Source of the DNA: Acidaminococcus sp.
GTDB lineage: Bacteria > Bacillota > Negativicutes > Acidaminococcales > Acidaminococcaceae
Length of the DNA: 64,000 bases
Assembly: GCA_019416065.1 (NCBI GenBank)
Contig: DXYB01000007.1
Coordinates: 1-64,000, forward strand
Direction of reading: 5' to 3'
In this document: positions 35,111 through 43,854 of the stretch, piece after piece
Position numbering within the stretch: position 1 is the first letter of the stretch
How the letters are laid out: every line of letters starts with the position of its first letter
Notes under the pieces: model-generated
Told to the model about the DNA's origin: nothing
Databases searched by the model: none
What the model saw: the letters and a program-made list of their open reading frames with translations, nothing else
Made by a program: the position numbers and the translations under genes

Positions 35111-35419
35111 TCAGCTTTTTACGGTTAGGGCCAGTTCCTGATTCGGTAGTTTCATATTTTTCACAGGGACTACCAATTTTTGTCCTGGCTGAATGGACTT
35201 TGTCAAATCCAGTCGGTTCACCCGGACGATCCGATCAATAACCTCCCGCACATCTTCTTCCGGCGATGCAAAACGTCCGGCAATCCCCCACAGATTATCC
35301 CCACTGGACACAACCACTTGTTTATCTACAAAAACAGCCGGAGCCGCTTCCATTCGCAGCACCTGGTATCCCGACACGCCCATGAGCACTACTGTTAAAA
35401 TCAAAAGGAGTCTGCGCAT
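35111..35419 (-). CDS. LysM protein resembling the SOS division inhibitor YneA
   Basis: A 102-aa protein with an N-terminal membrane segment (LLLILTVVLMGVSGYQVLRM) and one LysM domain (VVSSGDNLWGIAGRF to IQPGQKLVVPV). Size and layout match YneA/SosA-type inhibitors of cell division. GGGG lies 8 nt before the ATG at 35419; the upstream ATG (35446) has no ribosome site. A LexA-like box overlaps the expected transcription start, which supports SOS control. A plain wall-binding LysM protein is the alternative. Confidence 0.7.
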   Translation of the reverse strand: MRRLLLILTVVLMGVSGYQVLRMEAAPAVFVDKQVVVSSGDNLWGIAGRFASPEEDVREVIDRIVRVNRLDLTKSIQPGQKLVVPVKNMKLPNQELALTVKS

Positions 35420-35440
35420 TGATTTTTCCCCGCTTTCTTT

Positions 35441-35452
35441 GAACATTTGTTT
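35441..35452. promoter_or_regulatory. candidate LexA box
   Basis: GAAC-ATTT-GTTT fits the Firmicute LexA pattern GAAC-N4-GTTY. It lies 22 nt upstream of the LysM start and just after a minus-strand TATAAT (35462-35457), so a bound repressor would cover the transcription start. Confidence 0.5.
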
Positions 35453-35574
35453 GATGATTATATAATAGCACCGTTAGTTCGTTTTTGCAAGGAGTTAGTA
35501 AAATTTTGTTCGTTTTTAGTATTATTTTATAGAAGAGAATTACAAATGTTTCCCTTTAAAAGCAAAAAACAGAT

Positions 35575-35600
35575 GCCAGCGCAAATAAGTTTACGCTGGC
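35575..35600. terminator. terminator of the second DUF4143 gene
   Basis: GCCAGCG/CGCTGGC with a 12-nt loop; on the minus strand ATCTGTTTTTTG follows. A T-rich stretch also follows on the plus strand. Confidence 0.65.
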
Positions 35601-35662
35601 AGCTACTTTTTGCTACACTTTTCCTGGCCCTTTAAGATCATTGCTCCGTTAAAAAGACATTA

Positions 35663-36865
35663 CTATTTCTCTTCCAATAAAAAATCAACGATATTTTGCT
35701 TGCGAATCCCGTTGTAATCTTCAATATAATCCCGATCCATGGTGAGCAGGATTTTCTCATACTGATCCGGGATTTTCTGCAAGGGAGTCAGTTCTCGTTC
35801 CAAAGTGTGGGCATCCTGCACAGAAGCGGCGACCTGATAATAGATCTTTCGGTCCGGCCTTGTAGCTACAAAATCCACTTCCAGATTTCCTAATTTTCCC
35901 ACTCCGACTTCATAGTTTCGGCGCCGGAGTTCCAGATAGACTACATTTTCCAGGATGTGCCCATAGTCCCCGGTACGAAATCCCAAAAGCATATTCCGCA
36001 ATCCCGTATCCACGATATAAAATTTTTCCAGGGTCTTTAAATACAATTTTCCTTTGATATCAAATCGCTTGGCTCGGTAAAAGATAAAGGCTTCTTCCAG
36101 CATGCCCAGATAGTTGTCAATAGTAATGGCCGATGTTTTCCGGCCTTTACTGGTCAAATAGCCACTAATTTTAGCCGTGGAAACAGGATTACCGATCGTG
36201 TCCGTCAAGAAACGGACCACGGTCCCCAGTAGTGCTGGGTCCCGTACTTCGTTGCGCTGCACAATATCTTTCATCAGTACCGTGTCATACACACCGGATA
36301 ATACCGTTTTGATGGTTTCTTCTGTCTGTGGTAGCGCCGGGATAATCGGCATCCCCCCAAAGCGTAAATACTGTTGGAAGCCCGCATTCGGATCAGATGC
36401 CAGCTCTGGTTTAAATTGCAAATATTCCTGAAAAGAAAGCGGAAAAACCTGAATTTCTACATACCGTCCAGATAGCAAGGTAGAAATCTCAGAGGATAGG
36501 AGTTTCGCATTGGAGCCGGTCAGGTAAATATCACAAAGGCCTTCAGCAAACAAGGAGTTAATTGCCCTCTCCCAGCCCTTAACCTGCTGAATTTCATCTA
36601 ATAGCAGATACGCAGGCTCTTTACCCAGGATTTTTTCTTTCACCATAGCGTACAGCTGGCGATAGTCCCGTATCCCATCCAGTCCCATCCATTCAAAGTT
36701 CAGATGAATAATATGGTCCGCTGGAACATGCTGGTCTTTTAAATACTGTTCATACAAATCCAACAGGGTAGACTTTCCCGACCGCCGCAGCCCTGTAATC
36801 ACTTTAATCAGTGGCTTATCCCGAAAACTTATGATTTTATTTAAGTATAATTCCCTCTTTATCAT
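35663..36865 (-). CDS. ATP-binding protein with DUF4143 domain
   Basis: A 400-aa AAA_14/DUF4143 protein, diverged from the one at 4980. Walker A is ITGLRRSGKST near residue 25 and Walker B is YLLLDEIQQ; IYLTGSNAKLLSSEISTLLSGR is the sensor region. The C-terminal domain keeps VDFVATRPDRKIYYQVA, but the ExK pair seen in the other copy reads YYQVA, so nuclease-like residues may be lost. Start at 36865 follows GAGAGG closely. No GGTACC inverted repeat precedes this copy. Function unknown. Confidence 0.82.
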   Translation of the reverse strand: MIKRELYLNKIISFRDKPLIKVITGLRRSGKSTLLDLYEQYLKDQHVPADHIIHLNFEWMGLDGIRDYRQLYAMVKEKILGKEPAYLLLDEIQQVKGWERAINSLFAEGLCDIYLTGSNAKLLSSEISTLLSGRYVEIQVFPLSFQEYLQFKPELASDPNAGFQQYLRFGGMPIIPALPQTEETIKTVLSGVYDTVLMKDIVQRNEVRDPALLGTVVRFLTDTIGNPVSTAKISGYLTSKGRKTSAITIDNYLGMLEEAFIFYRAKRFDIKGKLYLKTLEKFYIVDTGLRNMLLGFRTGDYGHILENVVYLELRRRNYEVGVGKLGNLEVDFVATRPDRKIYYQVAASVQDAHTLERELTPLQKIPDQYEKILLTMDRDYIEDYNGIRKQNIVDFLLEEK

Positions 36866-37045
36866 AAATCCTCTCATTGTTATAGCATAGGTTGTATTTT
36901 GTTTATTTTTATAGTTTTTCTACAGTATACTATATAAAATATTTGTTGCAGGTGTCAAGCTACTCCTATTAAAAAGCCAAATTTTTTTCGTATATTTTGC
37001 AGCCTTCTCTCTCTTATAAGGTGAAGGATAAAGGAGTACTAGGCC

Positions 37046-37753
37046 ATGATGAAGGAAAACGAAATCCGCCATACGATCATTATGACGTTTAAGGATGCAC
37101 TTGGGACCGTCCGCTCGATTAAGGTGCCCTTTGCCCGGCCGGACGTGACAGGGCGGGAAGTACGCCAAGTGATGGAGCTGATCCTCTCCCTGGGGCACGT
37201 CCTGTCCAGAAACGGGCTGCCGCTAGTAACCATGGTAAAGGCCCGACTGTTGACAGAAAAGATGATATTTGTGGCACCAACGGCAACTGGCAGAGCTAGG
37301 GGCATCAGCTGTGCTCAACCGATTTGCAAAACAAAAAAGAACTGCACGCATAAGGCGCACAGCTCTTTCACACACATGGTATTAAACAAGCTTCCGTTCA
37401 TAGGGATCACAGCTGATGCCTTGGGAGAGCACCTGCTTCGCCCATTCTTTAGCGGTAAACAGGGAATGATCCCGGTAGTTTCCACATTCTTTTTCTTGCG
37501 TTCCCGGTACGTCTTCCCACTGCGTCTCCAGAATCTGTTCCAGGGATTTTTTCAGGGCCCTGGCCACTTCTTCCGCAGTGTGGTGCCCCCAACACAGAAA
37601 ATGAAACCCGGTACGGCAGCCAAAGGGGGAGCAGTCCAGATATCCTTTGATCTGTGGCCGCATATACAGGGCCAGCAGATGCTCCAGGGTGTGCATGCCA
37701 CCAGTAGGAATCGCCTGCACATTGGGCTGTGTAAGGCGCAGGTCATAGTTTGA
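37046..37753 (+). CDS. DUF2922-like protein whose frame runs on, antisense into luxS
   Basis: Residues 1 to about 75 match the small DUF2922 family (TIIMTFKDALGTVRSIKVPF; REVRQVMELILS), normally 70-75 aa and of unknown role. AAAGGAG lies 9 nt before the ATG. The stop expected after about codon 78 is missing and the frame stays open for 235 codons, the last 124 lying antisense to luxS; that part looks unlike protein. A one-base shift near codon 75 would reach a TAG at about 37301, so a frameshift or lost stop is likely. Confidence 0.5.
   Translation: MMKENEIRHTIIMTFKDALGTVRSIKVPFARPDVTGREVRQVMELILSLGHVLSRNGLPLVTMVKARLLTEKMIFVAPTATGRARGISCAQPICKTKKNCTHKAHSSFTHMVLNKLPFIGITADALGEHLLRPFFSGKQGMIPVVSTFFFLRSRYVFPLRLQNLFQGFFQGPGHFFRSVVPPTQKMKPGTAAKGGAVQISFDLWPHIQGQQMLQGVHATSRNRLHIGLCKAQVIV
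37333..37366 (-). terminator. terminator of luxS
   Basis: On the minus strand AGAGCTGTGCG pairs with CGTGCAGTTCT (three G-U pairs) and TTTTTT follows. It lies 15 nt beyond the luxS stop. Confidence 0.7.
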
Positions 37754-37861
37754 CACCACATCCCCATGAGGCCCAGTCTCTTCAGCAATCAGCCGCACAT
37801 AGGGGGCCTTTACTTTGTTATGATCCAGGGTAAAGCTTTCGATCACCACAGGTTCCACCAT
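37382..37861 (-). CDS. luxS: S-ribosylhomocysteine lyase LuxS
   Basis: A 159-aa metalloenzyme converting S-ribosylhomocysteine to homocysteine and the autoinducer-2 precursor. The metal site HTLEH (His57, Glu60, His61), the catalytic Cys82 in GCRTGFHF and the late Cys in KECGNYRDHS are present. The ATG overlaps the DUF190 stop (ATGA). No Pfs nucleosidase gene lies in the window. Confidence 0.96.
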   Translation of the reverse strand: MVEPVVIESFTLDHNKVKAPYVRLIAEETGPHGDVVSNYDLRLTQPNVQAIPTGGMHTLEHLLALYMRPQIKGYLDCSPFGCRTGFHFLCWGHHTAEEVARALKKSLEQILETQWEDVPGTQEKECGNYRDHSLFTAKEWAKQVLSQGISCDPYERKLV

Positions 37862-38259
37862 CAGTTCTCCTCCAGAGGGGTATCTCGGTTAGCAATTTTT
37901 TTTTCATATTCCTGACGGACAAACTGGGTCTTTAACATCTTGATGGGTTCCACAGTGGCCACCCCGTGCCGCAGGTTTTCATCCAGGAAGGAATACAGCA
38001 AGGAAATCTGTGCTTCCGTATCCACCATGGTCACAATCACCGGCAGGTTGATGGATTCGGATACGCTGATAAAAAGCCGCCGCTCTTTGCCCCGTACCCG
38101 GCTCCCGTAGCCCTGGGTCCCCCGGATCACAGTACAGCCCGCAATTTTATACTTGGCGGCTATATCAAAAATGGCCTTATAAAAGGGTTTATCCTTATAA
38201 AAGAAATCCTCACCTACATAAATTGTTAGCTTGGTCAGTGTCAGAAATTCAGCTGCCAT
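37861..38259 (-). CDS. DUF190 (PII-like) protein
   Basis: A 132-aa protein of the DUF190 family, with a PII-like fold: KLTIYVGEDFFYKDKPFYKA at the N-terminus and GYGSRVRGKERRLFISVSESINLPVIV in the middle. Members are often beside crcB fluoride channels; here it is instead directly coupled to luxS (stop and start overlap). It has a 23-residue basic-acidic tail. A promoter with TGGTATAAT lies at 38310-38318, at the end of the neighbouring lipoprotein gene. Confidence 0.82.
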   Translation of the reverse strand: MAAEFLTLTKLTIYVGEDFFYKDKPFYKAIFDIAAKYKIAGCTVIRGTQGYGSRVRGKERRLFISVSESINLPVIVTMVDTEAQISLLYSFLDENLRHGVATVEPIKMLKTQFVRQEYEKKIANRDTPLEEN

Positions 38260-38309
38260 GAGATTTCCCTCCGTTTCCTATTGCAATTGGGGTTTACCTT
38301 TTCAGTATC

Positions 38310-38318
38310 ATTATACCA
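38310..38318 (-). promoter_or_regulatory. extended -10 promoter of the DUF190-luxS unit
   Basis: TGGTATAAT on the minus strand, about 50 nt before the DUF190 start. No good -35. Confidence 0.5.
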
Positions 38319-38331
38319 TATTCCTACAGAT

Positions 38332-39126
38332 TTATGTAAGGTCTGGGTTTTCCTCCCGCCATTTTTTCAGCCGCTGCCGCTTCCGCCAGTAGGCGTTCCC
38401 CACGCCACCGACCACCAATAACACCAGCAGCCAGCCGGCCGCCTTGATCGGATTTAGATAGGTCACCGTGGCTTCTAGCGGCGTTTTCTGCCCCAAGGGC
38501 AAGCGCCAGGTCAGAACTTTTTTATCCGGGCTCACTTCCCCGGCATTGGTGGAATCAACGCCGGTCGGCAATATCAGGGTAAACCGAAGGTCCACCTGGG
38601 ATAAGATGTTTTGTAAGATAGCCTGGGCGTCTTTTTCCTTAAGGTGCTTGCCCTCCCCCATGTCCACATCGGTATGGACGCTGATGGTATCAAACAAAAG
38701 ACCGCCATTTAGCTTGACAATGGGGGCTTCTTTTTTCTCCGGTTTTTTAGCAGGTGCGGCTTGTCCGGGCTGGCTGCCTTGGGCCGGAGTCGGGCTTTGG
38801 ACCGCCTGATTGGCAGCATCTTCCCAGGTATTGAAGTCAAAGGTGCGCAACACTTTGGAATCTTTTATATCTTTGATCTGGTTATAATGTTTCTGGGCCT
38901 TAAAGCCGGTATAATCTCCTTCTTTGGCAGGACTAACGGCATACCCGTCTTGTTTAAAGTCTTCCTGGAAAGAATCTACGGTGGGTTTTAAAATCGGTGC
39001 CCCAACTAGTTCGCAGGTAAGATCAGCCGCGCCCAGACGAGTAACGGCAAGGGTGATGTGCCCTTTGGCACAGCCGCTAAAAAGGGTTGTTCCTACAAGT
39101 AGACAAAGCAGCAGGATTTTTTTCAT
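38332..39126 (-). CDS. lipoprotein with C-terminal membrane anchor (LppM/DUF3153-like)
   Basis: A 264-aa protein. A lipoprotein signal ends in LFSGC (Cys about residue 19). A beta-rich domain (HITLAVTRLGAADLTCELVG; TFDFNTWED) is interrupted by a Pro/Ala/Gln/Lys-rich stretch (about residues 110-135), and a membrane helix (AAGWLLVLLVVGGVGNAYW) precedes a basic tail. This lipid-plus-TM layout matches LppM/DUF3153 proteins. Of two adjacent ATGs the second is better spaced from GAGGAGG. Function unknown. Confidence 0.7.
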   Translation of the reverse strand: MKKILLLCLLVGTTLFSGCAKGHITLAVTRLGAADLTCELVGAPILKPTVDSFQEDFKQDGYAVSPAKEGDYTGFKAQKHYNQIKDIKDSKVLRTFDFNTWEDAANQAVQSPTPAQGSQPGQAAPAKKPEKKEAPIVKLNGGLLFDTISVHTDVDMGEGKHLKEKDAQAILQNILSQVDLRFTLILPTGVDSTNAGEVSPDKKVLTWRLPLGQKTPLEATVTYLNPIKAAGWLLVLLVVGGVGNAYWRKRQRLKKWREENPDLT

Positions 39127-39250
39127 CATGTCCTCCTCATTCTGTTTTTTGTGAGTTGGTTACTGGTTCTCCCCGTCCACCTTGTCTTTCTTCGTAAAAA
39201 CGGGTAAGATGGAACTGAATAAAAACTATGTAGAAAGAAGTGTGAAACCC

Positions 39251-39655
39251 ATGAAAGAATTTCGTATCGGTTCTGCTGGTGAAGCTTCGGAAACAGTGCT
39301 TCACACCAACACAGCCAAAGCTATGGGCAGCGGCTCCCTGGATGTGTACGCCACCCCAGCCATGCTGGCGCTGATGGAAAAAGCGGCCTGCAAAATCGTT
39401 GATCCCTGCCTGGATGAAGATATCACCAGCGTAGGCGTCAGTGTGACCTTAAGCCACGACGCAGCGACTGCCGTAGGCAAAACCGTGACGGCCAAAGCGG
39501 TGCTTGTAGGCGTCAATGATCGGAAGTTGACGTTTAAGGTCACTGTCTCCGACAATTATGGTACCATCGGCCAGGGGACCCATGAACGGTTCCTGGTCAA
39601 CAAGGAAAAATTTCTAGGCAAGCTTGCCAAAAAAGAACAGCAAAACAGGTTATAA
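39251..39655 (+). CDS. hotdog-fold thioesterase (FlK-like)
   Basis: A 134-aa single hotdog domain resembling fluoroacetyl-CoA thioesterase FlK and related clostridial thioesterases: MKEFRIGSAGEASETVLHTN, then ATPAMLALMEKAACKI and the strand VTVSDNYGTIGQGTHERFLV. The family usually hydrolyses small acyl-CoAs. The ATG at 39251 gives the normal length; earlier in-frame starts lack ribosome sites, though GAAAGAAG before this one is weak. Its end overlaps the convergent folD end by 6 bp. Confidence 0.75.
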   Translation: MKEFRIGSAGEASETVLHTNTAKAMGSGSLDVYATPAMLALMEKAACKIVDPCLDEDITSVGVSVTLSHDAATAVGKTVTAKAVLVGVNDRKLTFKVTVSDNYGTIGQGTHERFLVNKEKFLGKLAKKEQQNRL

Positions 39656-40468
39656 ACACCGTGTCAGGGTTTCCATTACCATTAAGGTGCTGACAACGCC
39701 CACTCCTCCAGGAACAGGCGTATAGGCGGAAGCCCTGATTTTTTTTGCGCTCTCTTCCACGTCCCCTACCAGTTTCCCATCCACGGAATTAGCGCCCACG
39801 TCCACAATAACCGCCCCCTTGGCAATCATGTTCGCTGTAATCAGATTGGGGTGTCCCACGGCACTGATAATGATTTCTGCGTGCCGTGTCACGTCTCCCA
39901 AGTCCTGGGTACGGCTGCGGCAAACGGTTACCGTGGCATACCGTCCCATGAGCATGAGCATCAACGGCCGACCTACCACTTCCCCGTAGCCCACCATCAC
40001 CACTCGTTTGCCTTCCAGGGGGATTTTGTAGTAATCCAATATCGCCATACAAGCCCGGGGTGTGCAGGGCCCCCAAGGCGTCAGGCCCAAATACAGGCGG
40101 CCCCCATTGATGGGATGGATACAATCCATATCTTTTTCCGGATTCATTTGCTGGATAAGAGGAAGTTTGTGAAGGTGCTTGGGAAAGGGCATTAGCGGCA
40201 GAATTCCATGCACATTTGGGTCCTCGCTTAAGGTCCGCATCGCCTTTTCTGCTTCCACCTGGCTGACTGTTTCCGGAAGTTTCACGCTTTTTGTGTGGAT
40301 GCCAAGATTTGCAGCCGTTTTTAACAGGCTGCGTTCATACACCTGGGCCGCGGGGCTATTCCCTATGAGAAACGTGGCGAGAGTCACAGGCCGGGCTGCA
40401 AATTTTTCTCGCAGGCCCCGGCGAAGTTTTTCCGCTACCGGCCTGCCTTCCATCACGATCGGTTCCAT
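39650..40468 (-). CDS. folD: methylenetetrahydrofolate dehydrogenase/cyclohydrolase FolD
   Basis: A 272-aa bifunctional enzyme interconverting 5,10-methylene-, methenyl- and 10-formyl-tetrahydrofolate. Motifs: VYERSLLKTAANLGI with the catalytic Tyr-Lys region, GILPLMPFPKHL, and the near-C-terminal PVPGGVGVVSTLM. The usual VVGxSxxVGxP reads VVMVGYGEVVGRPLM. I chose the ATG at 40468 (AAGGAG upstream); the frame is open 54 codons further, without homology. Confidence 0.93.
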   Translation of the reverse strand: MEPIVMEGRPVAEKLRRGLREKFAARPVTLATFLIGNSPAAQVYERSLLKTAANLGIHTKSVKLPETVSQVEAEKAMRTLSEDPNVHGILPLMPFPKHLHKLPLIQQMNPEKDMDCIHPINGGRLYLGLTPWGPCTPRACMAILDYYKIPLEGKRVVMVGYGEVVGRPLMLMLMGRYATVTVCRSRTQDLGDVTRHAEIIISAVGHPNLITANMIAKGAVIVDVGANSVDGKLVGDVEESAKKIRASAYTPVPGGVGVVSTLMVMETLTRCL

Positions 40469-40560
40469 ACCGTCTCCTTGTAAACAGCAAGGGCGCTGCC
40501 GCGCCCCTGTTTTTTTATATCTTGTATTGTACCACCAGCGGCTGGGCGGTGGCAATTCTC

Positions 40561-42645
40561 TTACCGGAAGTATACGGTCACCGCATCGCCCGCGTGCAGC
40601 AATGTTCCCGGTGCCGGATCCTGTTTCCAACTGGTCCCGCTGCCCTCTGGCAAGAGAATAAGGCCTCCGCTGGATAGGCAGCGGGCCGTGTCCCGCATGG
40701 AAAGGCCTGCCAAATTGGGCAGCGTAACCGTTCCATCGGTGGCTTTGGCAAGTGCCGGCAATTTCTCATCGTCTTTACTAACGCCCTGTGTTAAGGATTC
40801 CACCGTAGGCAGCCCTTTAAAATCAGTGGGTTGGATCCCTTCTGCGACAAGAATCTGTTGCAAGGTGTCCCGGAAAATCGGAGCAGAGACCTGGGAGCCG
40901 TAGAAAGCCCCCTTAGGGGAATCCAGCATAATGAGCATGGCATAGCGGGGGGAATCACTGGGTACAAAGCCCACAAAAGAGGCGATATACACCCCTGGAA
41001 TATATCCGCCCTTGGGAGAGAGTTTTTCTGCCGTCCCTGTTTTTCCGGCAATTTTATACCCCTTAATCTGGGCAGGCTTACCGCCGCCTTCGGATACTAC
41101 TTTTTCCATCATGGAGCGCATTTGCGCCGCCACCTCAGGGGTAATCACCCGGCGAACCTCTTCTTTTTTGCCCTGCTGGAGAATCTGTCCGGTGGGGGAA
41201 ACCACCTGTTTGACAATATAGGGTTTGAGTAGGACACCGCCGTTAGCGATAGCGCAGATGGCCCGCAACATTTGCAGCGGGGTTACGGCAATGCCCTGTC
41301 CGATGCCCATGGTGGCTACGTCGCTGGGAACCATATCCTTGGGATCATATAAAATGCCCGTCTGTTCGCCGGGCACATCGCTACCGGTAACAGCGCCAAA
41401 GCCAAACTTCTTGGCGTATTCCGTTTCTTTCTCACCGCCTAGTTTTAATCCCAAATCCGCCATACCGGTATTTAAGGAAAACTTAATCACATCGGTAAAG
41501 GTTACGTGTCCCATTCCTTTACCGTCCCAATTGCGGATGCGGCGGCCGCCCACATCAATGGAGCCCTTGTCATCAAAGGGTGTATCCGGCGTAATCAGAC
41601 CTTCCATAAGGCCCGCCGACCCCATAATGGGTTTAAACACGGAACCCGGTTCATAGACAATCCCCACACCCCGGTTGATGTAGGTAGAGGCCGGGCTTTT
41701 CCCAAATTGATTGGGGTCAAAGGTAGGACGGCTGGCCATGCCCAGGATTTCTCCCGTATTGGGATCCATCAGGATGGCTGCTGCACTGGCGGCATGGGTC
41801 TTTTGGATGGCCTCGTCCAGGCTCCGTTCCAAAATAAACTGCATTCTGGCATCCAGGGTGAGTTGTACCGTATTCATCCGCCGGGCGATAAATTGGTTAA
41901 ACTGGCTTTGGGCCACCTGGTTTCCTTTAGCGTCAAAAAAGCTGTTGGATTTTTGGTCCTGCCCTCTCAATAAGGTATCCATGGAGGCTTCCACGCCTTC
42001 CAAGCCCTTGTCATCGGTGCCTACAAAACCCAGGACTTGGGCCGCCAATTGGTTCTGTGTGTAAAACCGCTTGCTTTCTTCTTTAAAGTGGAAGCCGTTT
42101 AATTTTTCTTCTTTTAAAAGCGCCGCTACCTGATCGGCCACACGGGGATCCAGGGTCCGTTTGACCCAGACAAAGCGCCGTCCTGGATCATTAAACTCTT
42201 GGTAGAGTTCCTGGGCATCCAGTCCCAATAGCGGTGCCAGTTTATTGGCTGCCACTTCTTTGGGGTCCCGCAGGGGCATTTTCCCGTCCGGCCAACGATC
42301 CGGGTTATCCACCAGTTCCTGGGGATCCACATACAAGGATTTACTGATCATGCTTACGGCCAGCTCTTCCCCGTTCCGATCCACAATGCTACCTCGGGGG
42401 ACAATTTCCACCTGCTCCCCACTGATCTGGTTCAGCGCTTCCCGGGCATACCCGCTACCCCGAACGATCTGGATCCAAAACAGGCGCCCCACTACAAGGG
42501 CTGCAATGGCAAGCACGCAGAATCCCAGGCTGCGAAACCGGCGTTGCCCCCGCTCCACAGGGGAGGGGGACATGCGAATGACCTTGGGGTCCGGCGGCCT
42601 TTTCTTCCTGCCAGGGAGCGCAACACGAAATTTTGGTAATTTCAT
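40561..42645 (-). CDS. ftsI: class B penicillin-binding protein FtsI/SpoVD with a PASTA domain
   Basis: A 694-aa divisome transpeptidase. N-terminal cytoplasmic tail and membrane anchor (FCVLAIAALVVGRLFWIQIV), dimerisation domain (RGSIVDRNGEELAVS), then the transpeptidase with active-site SVFK, SLN and KTGTA, and one C-terminal PASTA domain (TLPNLAGLSMRDTARCL). PASTA is typical of Firmicute SpoVD/FtsI. Translationally coupled to ftsW, with GGGAGG inside the ftsW end. Confidence 0.93.
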   Translation of the reverse strand: MKLPKFRVALPGRKKRPPDPKVIRMSPSPVERGQRRFRSLGFCVLAIAALVVGRLFWIQIVRGSGYAREALNQISGEQVEIVPRGSIVDRNGEELAVSMISKSLYVDPQELVDNPDRWPDGKMPLRDPKEVAANKLAPLLGLDAQELYQEFNDPGRRFVWVKRTLDPRVADQVAALLKEEKLNGFHFKEESKRFYTQNQLAAQVLGFVGTDDKGLEGVEASMDTLLRGQDQKSNSFFDAKGNQVAQSQFNQFIARRMNTVQLTLDARMQFILERSLDEAIQKTHAASAAAILMDPNTGEILGMASRPTFDPNQFGKSPASTYINRGVGIVYEPGSVFKPIMGSAGLMEGLITPDTPFDDKGSIDVGGRRIRNWDGKGMGHVTFTDVIKFSLNTGMADLGLKLGGEKETEYAKKFGFGAVTGSDVPGEQTGILYDPKDMVPSDVATMGIGQGIAVTPLQMLRAICAIANGGVLLKPYIVKQVVSPTGQILQQGKKEEVRRVITPEVAAQMRSMMEKVVSEGGGKPAQIKGYKIAGKTGTAEKLSPKGGYIPGVYIASFVGFVPSDSPRYAMLIMLDSPKGAFYGSQVSAPIFRDTLQQILVAEGIQPTDFKGLPTVESLTQGVSKDDEKLPALAKATDGTVTLPNLAGLSMRDTARCLSSGGLILLPEGSGTSWKQDPAPGTLLHAGDAVTVYFR

Positions 42646-43842
42646 TTATCTACGCCTCCCAAATTGTCGCCGGGCACTCTCTTCTGCCAGAGTCGTATGG
42701 AGCTGTTCCTTTTTCTCCCGCAGGCATTCCTGGTTGTACACGGAAAAAACCAGCCCCATGGCCATCAGTGTCGCCATCAGGGACGTACCACCGTAACTGA
42801 TAAAGGATAGTGGTACCCCGATGACCGGCAGAACCCCACAAACCATGGCCATATTGGCAATGGCCTGTCCCACGATAAGAAAATTCGCCCCGGTCACCAG
42901 CAGAAATCCACTGCAGTCCCGGGTATTTTGTGCGATGCGCACCAGGGCCGCCGCCATAAGCAGAAAGACACCCAGAAGGAACAAGGCCCCTAGAAAGCCC
43001 CACTCCTGGCAAAACACCGCAAAAGCAAAATCCGTGTGGGCTTCCGGCAAAAAGAAAAATTTGCTGGGCCCCATCCCCATACCAAAGGGATTGCCAAAGA
43101 GACCGCCGCTGCCGATGGCTACAAAAGACTGCACCGCTTGGTAGCCATTGCCCTGGGGATCGCTTTCCGGATGAAACCAAATCAAAATCCGGTTCATCCG
43201 GTAGGGGGACATGCGAATGGCAGCCGCTACCCCTGCCACCAGCACCGTCACGGCCAAAACCACATGGCTCTTTTTGAAGCTAAGGCCGGCGACCCGGTAG
43301 AGTACGGCCATAAGAGCCAGAATAATGGCGGCCGTGCCCATGTCCGGCTGCTTTAGCACCAGAAATGCCAAAAGGGCGGCAGCCCAAAAGGCCGTCCCGC
43401 TTTGGGGTTTAAACAAGGAGATGGGCATTTTTTTCTCCATCCGGGGCCCTAAATAGGCGGCTCCTAATAGAATCACCCCTAGTTTTACAAATTCCGAAGG
43501 CTGAAAGGACACCGGTCCCAGGCTGATCCAGCGCTGGGCGCCTTTGGTAGCCTTACCGAAAGCATCCACATACAGTAGCATCAGAAAAAAAGCCACAAAG
43601 GCCGGCTTTGCTGCCACAAATAGCCGGTGGTAATCACTTTTCCCTAAAAGCCACATAATTACCAGGCCCGCAATCCCGTAAATCCCGTAGCGGATCAAGT
43701 AGTAGTACCCATTTCCGAACATATCTTTAGCTGCCACAAAGCTGGCGCTGAAAATATTCACTGCGCCTACTACCATTAAAAAACATACCAGGGATAGCAG
43801 TGCGTCCCTGGGATTGTCCCAAATCAAAAATCGTCTATTCAT
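42646..43842 (-). CDS. ftsW: FtsW/RodA/SpoVE family glycosyltransferase
   Basis: A 398-aa, ten-TM SEDS peptidoglycan polymerase. Characteristic segments: RWISLGPVSFQPSEFVKLG, QPDMGTAAIILAL, HTDFAFAVFCQEWGF and PLSFISYGGTSLM. Its stop is followed immediately by the ftsI start, so the two form a polymerase-transpeptidase pair. The pair is outside a visible division-cell-wall cluster: mur and ftsQAZ genes are absent here. Confidence 0.92.
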   Translation of the reverse strand: MNRRFLIWDNPRDALLSLVCFLMVVGAVNIFSASFVAAKDMFGNGYYYLIRYGIYGIAGLVIMWLLGKSDYHRLFVAAKPAFVAFFLMLLYVDAFGKATKGAQRWISLGPVSFQPSEFVKLGVILLGAAYLGPRMEKKMPISLFKPQSGTAFWAAALLAFLVLKQPDMGTAAIILALMAVLYRVAGLSFKKSHVVLAVTVLVAGVAAAIRMSPYRMNRILIWFHPESDPQGNGYQAVQSFVAIGSGGLFGNPFGMGMGPSKFFFLPEAHTDFAFAVFCQEWGFLGALFLLGVFLLMAAALVRIAQNTRDCSGFLLVTGANFLIVGQAIANMAMVCGVLPVIGVPLSFISYGGTSLMATLMAMGLVFSVYNQECLREKKEQLHTTLAEESARRQFGRRR

Positions 43843-43854
43843 GCCGCTGCCTTC

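Noticed and set aside
35547..35636. Small plus-strand frame starting MFPFKSKKQM
   Set aside because: No ribosome site, and it spans the terminator of the DUF4143 gene; the hydrophobic tail arises from the T-rich sequence.
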